A stretch of DNA of 64,000 bases from Gonocerus acuteangulatus (GCA_946811695.1 OX328128.1:72779121-72843120); one strand, 5' to 3'. Shown: positions 40,240 to 51,402, numbered from the stretch's first letter. The notes: generated by a model from the letters alone, not told the origin. Numbers and translations: made by a program.

Positions 40240-42213
40240 CAGGGTGATTCAGGTCTAAGTAGCCAAACTTTAGGAGGTGATTGCAGACATAATTTCCAAA
40301 AAAAAGTTCATTTCAAGTATGGTCCGATTCCGAAAGGAAAAGGAGCTATGTCCAATTTTCTGTTGTTTTTTTTTAACGTAGTCATGTTTTTTAATGAATA
40401 AGAAAGGACTTCTCAAAAACTATTCAAGATAATTAAATTCTAATTATGCTATCATAAAATAGACAAACTTTCCTTTAAAAAGACAGTAATTTAATTCACT
40501 AAAATCATTATTAAAAGATACTTTCTGGTCGTCCAATAACGCACTTATGTTTTTATCAATGAATCAGAGTTTTTTCGTGATTTTTTTCCTCAGCCCCCTA
40601 ACGGCCTATAGATTCAATACTTATAGGAAAACTTCTACATTTAATAAGCATTAAATCCATGCAAATAAAGTGGAGGTTTATTCGGGGATAAATTGAAAGA
40701 TTGGCTTCCTTTTGTCAAAAAAATGTGGAATGTAGTTTTGTTACTTTCAAATACCTTGTGTGCAAAAATTAAAAATTATTCATTTTTTAATGCCCAAACT
40801 GTGGCTACCCATTGTCCAGTCCAGAAGCAATAAAAAGTAACTGAAAGAAATGATTGGAAAAGTTTTTCATTTGGGAGATCTGTTACATTTTTTGTTTAAC
40901 AAATTTTCATTGATTTATCTTTTACATGATGTTGTTGGCACTAAAATATTTGCTAATATATTTGAAAATTTGCTAAATGTGCAATTGGACCTTTATGAAC
41001 TTGGACAGTGGATCCAACCACCGTCTAACAGCTCTGCTGCTATGTGCAGGACAGCAATCCATCTGGAACCATGAATCTATGTGCCAGCGGAACGTCTTCC
41101 AAAGAAATAGGTCGGCAGTATTTAAATTGTATGGAGGTTTAAAAATATGTTGAATCAAGCCTGTCAGGAATCAGGATTGGCTGAAGAAGATATTCGTCCA
41201 AAATCCCGAACCATGCGTTATCTTGGAACTGATACTGATTGTTGATCTTCACAGGGCATAAAGATTAAAATGAAACTAAGTTTGCGAATCGGGACTGTTA
41301 AATATTCCATTCCGTGTGAATGTGGCTTTGTCTGTCCACAAAATGTTGCGGCCGAACTTAGGATTAACATTTTCCCTCCTGCAATGTTTTGCACAATTTT
41401 TAGCTTTATTTCAAATTTTATTTGAAAACATTTCAAATTATGTGCAAATTCTGGATTACAATTATACAACTACCCTGAAATCTTTTTGAATTCTCCGCTC
41501 ATAATTTTTAGTCAAAACTGGGTGCCAAATACATCATGTAAAACATAAATCAATGAAAAATTGAAAAACTTGAAATGTAACATATCTCTGAAATGAAAAA
41601 CATTTCCAATCGTTTCATTCAGTTATATTTATTTCTTCCGGAATGGACAATGGATACCCACAGTTTGGCCATTAAAAAATGAATAATTTTTAATTTCTTC
41701 ACACAAGGTATTTGAAAGTAACAAAACTACATTCCACATGTTTTTGACAAAAGGGAGCCAATCGTTCAATATATTCCCTAATAAACCTCCACTTCATTTT
41801 CATAGATTTAATGCTTACTAAATGTAGAAGTTTTCCTGTAAGTATTGAATCTGTAGTCCTTTAGAGGGCCGAGGAAAAAAATTGCGAAAAATACTCTGAT
41901 TCATTGATAAAAACAGAAGTGCGTTATTGTACGTCCAGAAAGTATCTTTTAATAATAGTTCTAGTGATTTAAATAAATGTATTTTTAAAGGAAATTTTGT
42001 CTATTTTATGATGGCATAATTAGAATTTAATTATTTTGAATAGTTTTCGAGAAAACCTTTCTTATTCATTAAAAATCATAACTACGTTAAAATGCTACGG
42101 GCATAGCTCCTTTTCCTTTCGGAATCGGACCATACTTGAAATGAACTTTTTTGTTGGAAATTATGTCTACAATCACCTCCTAGAGTTTGGCTAATTAGTC
42201 CTGAATCACCCTG
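40240..42213. mobile_element. Mariner-like inverted-repeat element (CAGGGTGATTCAGG ends)
   Basis: Starts CAGGGTGATTCAGGTC and ends with CTGAATCACCCTG, with TA on both sides. The arms are about 600 bp (40240-40850 and 41560-42213), sharing 'tttaggaggtgattg.agac' and 'catttcaagtatggtccgat'. The centre retains transposase remains at 40973-41158. Confidence 0.85.
40973..41158 (-). pseudogene. Transposase fragment, DDE type
   Basis: Contains DSWFQMDCCPAHSSRAVRRW, the block of the second catalytic Asp (WFQ-x-D-G-x-PAH; Gly lost). Order of blocks is scrambled relative to intact transposases because FLWKTF precedes it in this frame. Inactive remnant, related to that at 24339. Confidence 0.65.
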
Positions 42214-42236
42214 TATATATATATATATATATAAAT

Positions 42237-42345
42237 AAAATCTGTCCCATAACAGGCTAGAAGGGCCCATAGGTGCAGATACTGTTGAGGTATCTGATTT
42301 TTTTGCCAAATTGCATGCTAGGAAGATAGTGTGGTCTGCTTTAAG
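42237..42345 (-). mobile_element. SINE fragment (3' part of the T-tailed family)
   Basis: 'aaaatctgtcccataacagg' to 'gctaggaagatagtgtggtc' matches the 3' third of the family. The head is missing, with (TA)n at the tail. Confidence 0.75.
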
Positions 42346-42712
42346 ATCAGGCTTTGGAGACCATTTAGACTTCTAAGATTTGCATAGGGAATTATGGCAA
42401 TGAAACAGTATTTTAGGGGAGAGAGTATTGAAAATAATGATGCCAGGTTCAATCTTGTAGCATGATGCAGTTCAGAGATAATCAATTAAACGCAGACATC
42501 TTCAAAGCGAAAAATCGCTACGTGATTCAAAACAAAACTGGCCGCCACATGTAAACGGTGAAAGATAAAATTAAAAAAAAAAAAAAAAAATCTGTTTTGG
42601 ATTCCCAGTTTGTGTAGGTAGCAAAAACATATTAAAAAATAAAATAAATTAAAAAAGGACAAGCAACCTACCTTGGATCACTTCATATGGATTGACCCTT
42701 TGAACAAAATAA

Positions 42713-42716
<4 letters not shown>

Positions 42717-42747
<31 letters not shown>

Positions 42748-43082
42748 GTCCCATAACGGGCCACGAGGGCCCTGAGGGGCAGATACTATACAGGTATCTG
42801 ATTCATGACCATACGGCACACTAGGGAGATAGTGTGGTCAGTACTATGCTCCGGCCGCCTGATTTTCCCCTTGGCCCCTTCGACTGCTAGAGTCATTAGC
42901 ACCCAAGGTACCCATTATTAAATTAATTAAAGGCTGGGTCGGCCTAGGGCCGGTCAGGGAGGCCGCATTCAATCCATGAACGAGGACACTAGAAGAAAAA
43001 ATCCTTTAATGCTTGCTCGGGATTTGAACTCAGGCCTCCAGCTTATTAGTCCAGTGCTCTACCACTGAGCTAACCTCGCCCC
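42717..43082 (-). mobile_element. tRNA-derived SINE with long T tail, copy 3 (best preserved)
   Basis: Head GGGGGCGAGGTTAGCTCAGT at 43082, with box A and box B (GAGTTCAAATCCC). The body has the conserved hairpin at 42880-42915 and ends GGGACTGATTTT with about 30 T on the minus strand. Target duplication CAAAATAAATAA at 42705-42716 and 43083-43094. A T tail on a tRNA-headed SINE is unusual. Confidence 0.9.
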
Positions 43083-43286
43083 CAAAATAAATAATAAAAA
43101 ATATAAAATTATACTGAATGGTAATGTTTAGGTTTCATGCGTGTAGAGGTTGGTTTTAGTATCTTACACAGTTTTATTTATATCTCTTAGTAGTGTGTGA
43201 CAAAAAATAAAAAATAAATCAATAATAGAAATAAAAATTGAAAATAGTTGAAGTTGAGGGTGGGGAAGGATCGATAGATTCTTGAA

Positions 43287-43632
43287 ATAACTAGCAGGAG
43301 TTGCACCCCAAAATTGCTTAATACATTAAGTTATTCTTGTGACGTTTCGAACCTGTTTAGGTTTATTACCAGCCATCTTACATTAAGTCATGTTAAGGTC
43401 TATTATAATTCTGAAGTTTTAGAATAAAATGATAAATCCAGGCAAGAATCTCATAATTGGTTGAACGGACCAGTCAGATTGAGTGAATCTGGCTTGTCCA
43501 TGCAACCAATTATGAGACCTTAACATGACTTAATTTAAGATGCATAATGATAAACCAAAGCAGGCTTGAAATGTCGCAAGTATAACTTAATATTTTAAAC
43601 ATTTTTGGGAAGCAATTTCTGCTAGTTAATTC
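43287..43632. repeat. Palindromic element, degenerate hammerhead-like ends
   Basis: Outer ends 'actagcaggagttgcacccc' and '...gggaagcaatttctgctagtt' pair, as do inner parts ('acattaagtcatgttaagg' with 'ccttaacatgacttaattt'). The minus strand of the left arm reads AACAGGTTCGAAACGTCAC, a GAAAC-GTC block like the other palindromes. The CUGANGA part is changed. Confidence 0.6.
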
Positions 43633-43688
43633 TAGTATATATATTATTTATTCTTGTAGATGACCCAAAATATCTAAATAGTTTAATA

Positions 43689-43800
43689 GGCCCGACATGT
43701 TTCGTGCATCTTTTCTTTGCACCTCTTCAGGGGCACTTCTTGCTAGGAAGTCCTCTCATTACCATGTACTCCCTCTGGAGTCTGGCTTAATACTTGGAGT
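43689..43800 (-). repeat. Half palindrome with hammerhead-like motif
   Basis: On the minus strand (43734-43690) GCCC is followed by CTGAAGAG, stem GTGCA/TGCAC with a 9-nt loop, then GAAACATGTC and GGGC. Downstream sequence 'aggaagtcctctcat' matches the palindrome at 33631-34008, but the second arm is mostly lost. Confidence 0.65.
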
Positions 43801-43887
43801 CTGGGCTTATTAAATAAATTAGTATAATAAAGGAAGACTGCTTTAACGACCCCATGCCTCCTAAGATAAAAAAGAGTTTATATATAA

Positions 43888-43888
<1 letters not shown>

Positions 43889-43955
<67 letters not shown>
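43889..43955. repeat. (TA)n(TG)n microsatellite
   Basis: TA tract passing into GT repeats. Confidence 0.95.
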
Positions 43956-43984
43956 TCCAATTGCTGTACTATGTAGTGAGTCGT

Positions 43985-44335
43985 TCATGTTTTGCGGACA
44001 AAAAGAATTTGTCCAGTGTACAGTCTTTCAGGACGTTTTAATGTTGAGCACTGATAACTGTTTCTGACCTGTCTTTTCATGAGGTATCTGTGAATAAGTC
44101 GCGAGTGGCCTATCCTCAGCCAACACAGGACGACTTACTCTCGACTGTTATTTCTGCTGCTTGAAGTCCATTCACGAATTCTCTTTGTAATGTCCCTCGA
44201 TTTGTTATTTCTTGTTCTCTACCTTATTTCCAGCCACCTCTGCGTGTTTATTGTCTTGGCCTCTGTCCCTAAGTCCTGAAATGTCAAGCCGATAATGTCT
44301 AGTTAGACTTTTTGTCCTACTAGTTCTGCTTGCAT
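43985..44335 (-). pseudogene. I-type LINE ORF2 fragment
   Basis: The minus strand holds VVLCWLRIGHSRLIHRYLMK and, in a nearby frame, DITKRIREW-like sequence. The 'LRIGHTRLTH-x-x-L' block lies before the C-terminal HIL-x-C region in I/Jockey-group LINEs. Stops and frameshifts throughout. Confidence 0.5.
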
Positions 44336-44370
44336 CTCTACTCGAGGACTAGGATCAATGCTAGCGATTA

Positions 44371-44760
44371 ATGAACAGTTTTCTCAGATTTATCCTCGAT
44401 ACCCCCACGGATGCCCATATTTCACACCGGTATTCCGAGTTGAAGTGGCTATTTCCATCAATTCGACGACAATATTTTCTAGGTTCCTTCCTCTACCAAA
44501 CCATTTCTTCCAAATCTCCTTCCTATATTTACAACCTCCTGCAGTTTAAATCGACTGTCCATTCCCGTGGTACCCGCTCCCGTCCCTCCGATCTCTATCC
44601 TCCCACTCATAAAACAGCCTTCTTCGACCGTTCCTTCATCTCCCGAGCCTCCTCCTTCTGGAACTCTATCCCTCTTTCCATTCGACACTCTCCTTCCTTA
44701 CCTGTCTTTAAATCCCGCCTCTTTGCTTTTCTCCTATCCTCCCAGGAAGACGCTTCTTAA
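44371..44760 (+). pseudogene. C-terminal end of a non-LTR retrotransposon ORF2
   Basis: 129 residues open to a stop at 44758. The C-terminal half (TRSRPSDLYPPTHKTAFF, RASSFWNSIPLSIR, PVFKSRLFAFLL) has the conserved ending of many LINE ORF2 proteins (R-x-x-x..P..RT....F..R....WN.LP..IR....FK..L). 5'-truncated. Followed by a 3' UTR to about 45185 with hairpin GGGACGAAGTCCC (45140-45152), AATAAA, T-run and a (CATT)n tail. Confidence 0.7.
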
Positions 44761-45337
44761 AATTACACCACCAGGAAGACCTGATTACCTTTGTAAATTA
44801 TATTGCTGTTTTTTTCTCGTGTTTATGCATTTTCCTAGTTTATATCTTTTTATAGCCCCCATTCCTTTAATATTTATTCAACTTTTTAATATTTATTTGT
44901 TTATTTAAACTCTTTAATTTTATTCCCATCCCCCTCTGATCATTGTATCATCATTGCCCCATTCCAATGAATGTACATATTTACTTATATTTCATTTTAT
45001 TATTTAAGGCTTCACATATAATATTTGTATTAGTTGCTTTTTTTGTTTTGTTCTTTTATACTTTTGTTTTTCTTTATTCATATTTATATTTTTAGATTAA
45101 ATTTGTTTATTGTTTATTTTGTACTTATTTTTATTCTTATGGGACGAAGTCCCAGAATAAAGTTTTTTTTTTCATTCATTCATTTCATTCAATGCTTGGT
45201 AGCAAGTACATATTCACAGTATTATATTATTATTATAATTCATAAATTACTTTGCCTAAAACTGTAATATGCATAATAATAGCATGACCACATTCATAAT
45301 AATGGGTGACCGACCACGTGCTGTTGGTATTATAAAA

Positions 45338-45403
45338 GGGTGGCAACCTGTAGGTAGCCCGATGTTAATAGCCTACTTGTTGCTACACCGTTAAACACGA
45401 AAA
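45338..45403 (+). mobile_element. Short A-tailed retroposon piece
   Basis: 'aagggtggcaacctgtaggt' to 'cgttaaacacg' and poly(A). A second copy lies at 51559-51632. It includes a weak form of the SINE hairpin (GATGTTAATAGCC...ACACC). Looks like the 3' end of a SINE or LINE. Confidence 0.55.
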
Positions 45404-45470
45404 AAAAAAATAGCGTGAGGTGCCAATGACCAAAGCAGTCGAGGCACCCAAATAAAAAAAAATAGCATGA
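45404..45470 (+). mobile_element. Hairpin-only retroposon with target duplication
   Basis: GGTGCCAATGACC...GTCGAGGCACC followed by an A-rich tail. Flanked by 'atagcgtgagg' (45399-45410 region) and 'atagcatgagg' after the tail. The body is just the 30-nt hairpin. Confidence 0.5.
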
Positions 45471-45690
45471 GGTAAAAATTAATTTAGTTTTTGTGATGAA
45501 GTAATCAGTTACTTAGTGAAAAAAAGGAATTTAGATTTTTTATTTAGGGCTGGTAGAATTCTTACAGATCATTTATAACTCTCACCAATGATCCCTGAAA
45601 ATTTCCACCTTTATTAATTTATTTGAGATTGTTTTATATCTTCATATATTTATTCAGCAAATTGTTGTAGAACCCTATTAAATTTCATAA

Positions 45691-45694
<4 letters not shown>

Positions 45695-45751
<57 letters not shown>
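45695..45751. repeat. (TA)n microsatellite
   Basis: About 56 bp of TA repeats. Confidence 0.95.
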
Positions 45752-45754
<3 letters not shown>

Positions 45755-45756
45755 GA

Positions 45757-45840
45757 ACCTATAGTGGACTTCATAGAGATCAACATGCTCGGTTGGGCAG
45801 GTCATGTGAAAAGAATGGCAAAAATAAGTATTCTGAAACT
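45757..45840 (+). pseudogene. Tiny LINE reverse-transcriptase remnant
   Basis: Encodes EPIVDFIEINMLGWAGHVKR M. The 'LGWAGHV-x-RM' block is typical of RTE-like and related RT C-termini. The rest is gone. Confidence 0.5.
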
Positions 45841-47118
45841 AATAATAATATTTTGAAATTAATTTATAGTATATTTCACATTACTTTGAAATCATAATAA
45901 ATAACTGAAAGATAAACTAATTTTTTATATTACAACCTTATACTTACTCTTTACTTAAATTGTTTTTGAGTCTAAAGGGAATTGATAACTCCCAAAATCA
46001 ATTTAAAAAATAAAAATAAAATCTTAATTTATTTTTATTTTCAATATAATATGAAATCATTAATATACTATATGAAAATATAAAAAAATTATATGATAAA
46101 ACTCTATAAAATGTGTGTTATGTGCATTGTTATGGGAACTTGTAGCACAAAAGAAATGGCATTTTTGGAGGGTTGCTGCTTAGAGGAAACTCATAAAAAA
46201 AAAAAAAAAGTAGTCACATACGCACATTAACAAAATTTTTGTTATACCGCAACAAAATCATAAGCAAAATCCATCCATTAGAAGTTGAAGTTTACTTCAC
46301 AACAATATATTTATTTTATTCATTTATACAATAGCATTTGGTACCAAGGCGATTCACTTGCACAATAAAAATTGATTTTTGAATCAACTAATTCAGAGAA
46401 AAATTATTTATGTCTAGTTTGTATTTATTATTTTTGTTGTATGCACATTAATCAGGAACATCCCGTAAACTATCCACCTTGCTAAGGCATAAGCGTTCTT
46501 AAGGAGCTCCTGCATGAAAAATAATATTTTTTCAAACATGATTTTAAAGATAATAAACTCATTTATTTTTGGGATTGCTTTTAACATTTTTACTATTTTT
46601 TTTCTCAATGGGCCATTCCATGTCAATTCAACCAATGTAAGTATTGTTTTCAAACCGACCCTCTTAGATTTTTTTTTTGAAATTTTTAATCCTAATATCT
46701 TTAACAACCCCTTGAATGGAACAATTTTTTGTTTAGTTTCATCTGTTTCCGTTTTTTTACTATTAATTTTCAAAATATTCCGGTAATTGTGCAACATCTA
46801 TCAAATCTCTCCTTTAATTTCAGTTCTGCCTGGAATATGTTGATCAGGGATGTTATTGCTGAATTTACAATACAAAAATCCCTTACTCACAAAAGTTTTA
46901 TCAACTACGCAGTGACAATTATAAATTAAAAATTATGTTATAAAAGGATCCCATTGCCATCCTCCCACTAGTCAATAAACTGAAGATAGAAATATTTTTT
47001 TGTTTACACTTTAATAGTACTTTTTCAAAAACCATTATGTACAATTTTTCAATTTTTTTTAAAAGTAATTCTAGCTAGAATAGAACTCAATTTAACAAGG
47101 AATTAACATTTTCCGGTT
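45841..47118. other. Intronic AT-rich sequence, no gene
   Basis: Only a lone GGCCATTCCATGTCAATTC end (46608-46626), like the termini of the 23144 element, is recognisable. The ORF of about 127 residues at 46414-46797 (minus) shows no family features. Confidence 0.4.
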
Positions 47119-47328
47119 CATGGGCGTATTTAAGGGGGGCTGCAGCCCCCCTTTCCCCCCGAAATTTTGGTCGGATCGGTAAAAATGTGTCATAACGCCC
47201 TTAAAAATAAATTAAATACGATCACTTAGTTCATAAAAAATATTTTATTGTTAATAATAGCGTTTTAATTGGCTAAAACCCGGAAATAATCTCAGCCCTC
47301 CCTAAATTATTTCCTATATACGCCCGTG
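47119..47328. mobile_element. MITE with CATGGGCGTATTTA ends
   Basis: 210 bp with ends CATGGGCGTATTTAAGGGGG and CTATATACGCCCGTG, and an internal GGGGGGCTGCAGCCCCCC palindrome at the left. Non-coding. Confidence 0.65.
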
Positions 47329-47397
47329 TTCAGGTTGACAAAAAAAGCCGTTTTTTGAATATTTTGAAAATTAATAATAAAAAAACAGAAACAGATA

Positions 47398-47960
47398 AAA
47401 AAAAGTCCGTCACGCAGGAGCTGCATAACTAAGCACTTTCCTCAGTATTTATGTAGTGTAGATTGCATTCCTGAATAATTTTCTTTAAAAAAAAAACAAA
47501 AAAACAACTGTATAAATAAAATAAAAACATGAACTTAATAAATACACAAAAACTTCATATTTTCGTCTTTTGAACTGACGCAGGAAGAAGATACAGAACT
47601 GTAGGGGGACTTCCCCCTAGTGGTAGAAAGCGCTCCTAGCGGCGGCTTTCTGAACCTACTTCTGGCGGGCTAATTCTATTGAAATATAGTACAAAGTAAA
47701 CCCCCTTTCCGATAGACCGATTTAGCTCATTTTTACAACACTTCTTTCTTATGAATTACCCACGACGTATGCCAAGTTTCGTTACAATACCGCAAAAATT
47801 ACGCCGGTATGAGTATATTAGTAATTTGGGTCCGGAGTAAACCCCCCCCCCTTCTAATGAACCGATTTAGTTTATTTTTACAATACATTTTTCTCTGTAG
47901 ACATTTTTCTCCGCGACTATAGCGATTAACACATCAGGACAGCAAAATCAAAGTCTATTA
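47398..47960 (-). mobile_element. Helitron-like element fragment with repeat units
   Basis: Reverse orientation: the 3' terminal motif appears as AAAAGTCCGTCACGCAGGAG at 47400. Then come one and a half units of the roughly 145-bp repeat found at 49502-50165 ('gtaaacccccc...accgatttag'). Confidence 0.55.
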
Positions 47961-48496
47961 ATGTAGCAGTCAGATTGTAAAAAAAAAAAAAAAACACAAG
48001 AAAAATAAAATTGTCTTCAAGTTGACTGCAAGTTGGTCCTTCTGTTTTGTCCAGTGAGTACGAATGGGTAAGTAGGGTGTGTCCTATCCGAAGCCTGTAT
48101 AAAATTACTTCGTCTCACGGAGAGAACCATGTTTTCCTCGTGTTTTTGATGTTTCTCAATTGATGAAATTTACAATTAATTTTCTTCCTATTAGAAAAGT
48201 GTGCTAGTTCGTAAGTTTTTGTCAAGTCGGATGAAGTCACAGTGTTCAGGTCTGGTATGGGACGGTTTGTACAGCTGTTCTCATATCGATGTCCTCGTGT
48301 CCGGGCAGCCAAAACAATGTAATCTGTATGTTTTTATTTTGAAGAATTTTTATTTGAGTAAATATGGATTATGTATTGTTAAAAAAAGAAAAGAAATTGG
48401 CCAATTAGAAGTAGTTTTCCCCTAGAACAGAACAAAGAGTCAACTGTTCATTACCAATGTAAACGTGCAAAACTGTTACCATACCCATCTTTCTGT

Positions 48497-48500
<4 letters not shown>
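47961..48500. other. Intronic sequence, no gene
   Basis: Nothing supported apart from a short A-run at 47977-47992. Confidence 0.4.

Positions 48501-48559
<59 letters not shown>
48501..48559. repeat. Poly(T) tract of about 59 bp
   Basis: Uninterrupted T-run, followed about 60 bp on by a Helitron-like 3' end (48610-48660, 'gatgacgaagttcctgtgcg'). Confidence 0.9.
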
Positions 48560-48565
<6 letters not shown>

Positions 48566-48609
48566 AAAACAAAGAAGTCATGGAAATTTTAACTGTTTAT
48601 ATTTTAATT

Positions 48610-48662
48610 TATTTCCCCAAAGACACTAAGAATAAGATGACGAAGTTCCTGTGCGACGGTGT
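48610..48662 (+). repeat. Helitron-like 3' terminal motif, solo
   Basis: 'aagatgacgaagttcctgtg' and 'cgacggtgttttgg' correspond to the ends at 4420 and 31300. No body recognised. Confidence 0.45.
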
Positions 48663-49162
48663 TTTGGTTGTTTATCCCTGGGAGTTTGATCCATCCATCC
48701 ACCAGCCTGCCAAGAATAACCTATGACTCCCGCAGGCTGTGTATAAGCGAGGAAATTATATTAGTCCGAAATGGAGTAGTGACAGCACGATATGAATTAT
48801 TGATGAGGTTATGGAGGAGGGAAGGTAATGATGCCGCCATTGAGGGGTCAGGCTTGCCAACTTGAACTCTTCTCTATTAATATTGATGAGAGAAATAGAT
48901 CATGCAGGCTGTGCTGTTGTAGTTTTAACAAGAATTCGCTAAAGACGATTATTCCTTTCTACAGTTAATCTCTTTTGAATGTAATTTTTTTGACTTCAAT
49001 AAATTTAGAAAAACAGCTGGCTCAATAAGTTAAAAAACAAGTTTTAGACTGTTCCCTCTTTCCCTGTAAATAAATAAATAAATAAATAAAGCCTTTATTG
49101 CATAAGAGGAACAATACTAACAAAAAAAAAAAAAACTATTTCCAAAAAAAATAACCAAAATA

Positions 49163-50212
49163 AAAGTCCGTCACGCAGGAGCTGCATAACTAAGCACTTT
49201 CCTCAGAATTTGGGTAGCGTAGACTGCTTTCCAGAACAATTTGCTTAAAATATCCTACATAAATAAAATAAAAACATGAATAGTTCTCTTTTAATTTTTT
49301 AATGAGTAACTGATAAATTATTAATTTCCTTCCAGAGTTATGTTTACACATGGTACCTACTACACTACGTAATAAATACAAAAAACCTCATATTATCGTA
49401 TTTTGATCTAACGCAGGAACCGGATACAGTCCCTCTAGCGCTCCTTGCGGCGCCTTTGTGAACCTATGTCTCGCTGGCTTATCTATTGAAATATATTAGA
49501 AAGTAAACCCCCCTTTCCCATTGACCGATTCAGCTCATTTTTACAACACTTCTTTCTCATGAGATACCCACGAAGTATACCGCGTTTCGTTACAATACAG
49601 CAGAAATTACGACCAGTATGAGTATATTAGTAATTTGGGTCCGGAGTAAACCCCCCCTCCTAATGAACCGATTTAGTTTATTTTTACAAGACATATTTAC
49701 CTGTAGATTACCACTACGAATACCGAGTTTCGTCGAAATATACCAAAAATCACGGTTGGTAGTGGCGAATTGGTATTGTGGGTCAGGAGTAAACCCCCCC
49801 TCCTAATGAACCGATTTAGTTTATTTTTACAACACATATTTACCTGTAGATTACCACTACGAATACCGAGTTTCGTCGAAATACACCAAAAATCACGGCT
49901 GGTAGTGGCGAATTGGTATTGTCGGTCCGGAGTAAACCCCCCCTCCTTATGAACCGATTTAGTTCATTTTTATATCTCACTTTTCTCTCTATATTACCAC
50001 TACGAATACCAAGTTTCGTTGAAATATAACAAATATTACGGCTGAAATGGTCAAATTAGTGTTTTGGGTTCGGGGTAAACCCCCCCTTCCGGTGGACCGA
50101 TTTTGTTGGTTAACGAACTCGTTCAATCGTTTGCTAATTGAATGCTATATACCAAGTTTCGTGACGAAAAAACAAAAACTCTGGCCGCTATCGTGTTAAC
50201 AGACACATATAT
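49163..50212 (-). mobile_element. Helitron-like element with internal 145-bp repeats
   Basis: In reverse orientation it runs from TGTCTGTTAACACGATAGCG (50210 leftward) to the terminal CAGCTCCTGCGTGACGGACTTTT (49163). The 5' part shares 'gttcgttaaccaacaaaatc'-like sequence with 2960-3000. This shows the same family as 2898-4450. The interior is built of tandem repeats. Confidence 0.6.
49502..50165. repeat. Tandem repeat, about 145-bp unit, 4.5 copies
   Basis: Units start at about 49502, 49647, 49791, 49934 and 50078 with 'gtaaacccccc'. Each then has 'accgatttagttcattttta' and 'taccgagtttcgtcgaaata'. Units 2-3 are closest to each other, so the array grew locally. Confidence 0.8.
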
Positions 50213-50501
50213 ATATATATATGCATATATATATATATATAGATATATATAAATTTTAACGGGGGTCATTTTCGGTGTCTACTAGGTAGGATCGATAAAG
50301 ATTTGAAGAAATTTTTCAAAAATTCCGTCATGAGTCCAACCTCAATAGCTACTTTCCTTCGGAGGAAAGTGCTAAAAAGTAATAAAAATTTAAATTCATT
50401 TCTTTTTAAATTACTATTTACAATATTTACAAATACATGTTTCTCATGCAGGCCTCCCCTTCATGGGGGTAATGGTCTAACTTTCCTGGCGACCAACCCA
50501 A

Positions 50502-51340
50502 CTAGGAAGTGGAGTTCCCTGTTTCTTCCAACACTGCTTTCCATTTGTCTTTGTTCCTGGCAACGTTCATCCAATTCGGACCAGCAACGGACTTAAAGAC
50601 ATCACTCCAACGCCTACATGGTCTTCCTCGTCTCCTCCTTAAGTTAAGCGGAATCCATTCCGTAGCCTTCAGGGTCCACCTGCTATCCTGCAATCTGGCA
50701 AGATGACCAGCCCATTTCCACTTAATTTTCTTTATATGCAGGCCTATATCTGTCACTCCAGATTCTTGCCGCATAAATGAACCCGTGACTTTATCCCGTC
50801 TCCTGTAGTTCATCATGCTTCTAAGGACGGTGTTTTGCCACACTACTAGCTTGGATTCTTGCTCCTTGGTCAGTGCCCATGTTTGGCAGCCGTAACTCAC
50901 AGAAGGGAGAACACAGCTTTCGAACACCATCTTCTTGTTATTCAGGCTAAAGTTACCCTTCATTACTTCCTTTAGTGACCAATACTTCTGCCAACCTCTA
51001 GTAATTCTCCTTTGCACTTCTTTAGCTGCACGATTATTAAAGGATATGAGTTGTCCCAAGTAAACAAATTCATCTACATACTGTAGAGCGATACCGTTGT
51101 GGCTTATCTCCTTCTTTAAGCTATTGGTCATTAACACGGTCTTAGTGTAATTTGGGATTAGTCCTACTTCAGCGCTATGGTTTATGAGATCCTTCACCAT
51201 TATTCTTAGTTCTTCAGCCTTTTCTGAGATCAACACGATGTCATCAGCAAACTTCAAATTGCTCAGTTTCCTACCATCAATTTTGACACCCATGTTGAAC
51301 CAATCAAATGCTCGGATCTTTCCCTGTAGGGAGGGATAAA
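50502..51340 (-). pseudogene. RTE-type LINE reverse transcriptase, C-terminal 275 residues
   Basis: Open to a stop at 50502. Contains NLKFADDIVLIS (catalytic FADD), FVYLGQLIS, SYGCQTWALTK, RRRDKVTGSFMRQ, KIKWKWAGHLARLQDSRWT, RRRRGRPCRRWSD and NWMNVARNKDKWK. These are the ordered hallmarks of RTE/BovB-like RT C-termini. The 5' end is lost against a (TA)n tract at 51345, so the endonuclease and RT fingers are missing. The surviving frame is intact, suggesting moderate age. Downstream (50340-50375) lies the palindrome ACTTTCCTTCGGAGGAAAGT near its 3' end. Confidence 0.85.
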
Positions 51341-51341
51341 C

Positions 51342-51398
<57 letters not shown>
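51342..51398. repeat. (TA)n microsatellite
   Basis: TA tract at the 5' truncation point of the RTE fragment. Confidence 0.95.

Positions 51399-51402
<4 letters not shown>

Noticed and set aside
46414..46797. 127-residue Lys-rich ORF
   Set aside because: AT-driven composition, no motif, no splice or promoter context.
48659..48865. 68-residue ORF
   Set aside because: No recognisable domain and adjacent to a transposon end; not supported as a gene.
50340..50375. Palindrome ACTTTCCTTCGGAGGAAAGT as a transcription terminator
   Set aside because: Similar sequences occur at 23995, 59735 and 61485 in transposons; it is a repeat-family hairpin, and bacterial-type terminators do not apply here.
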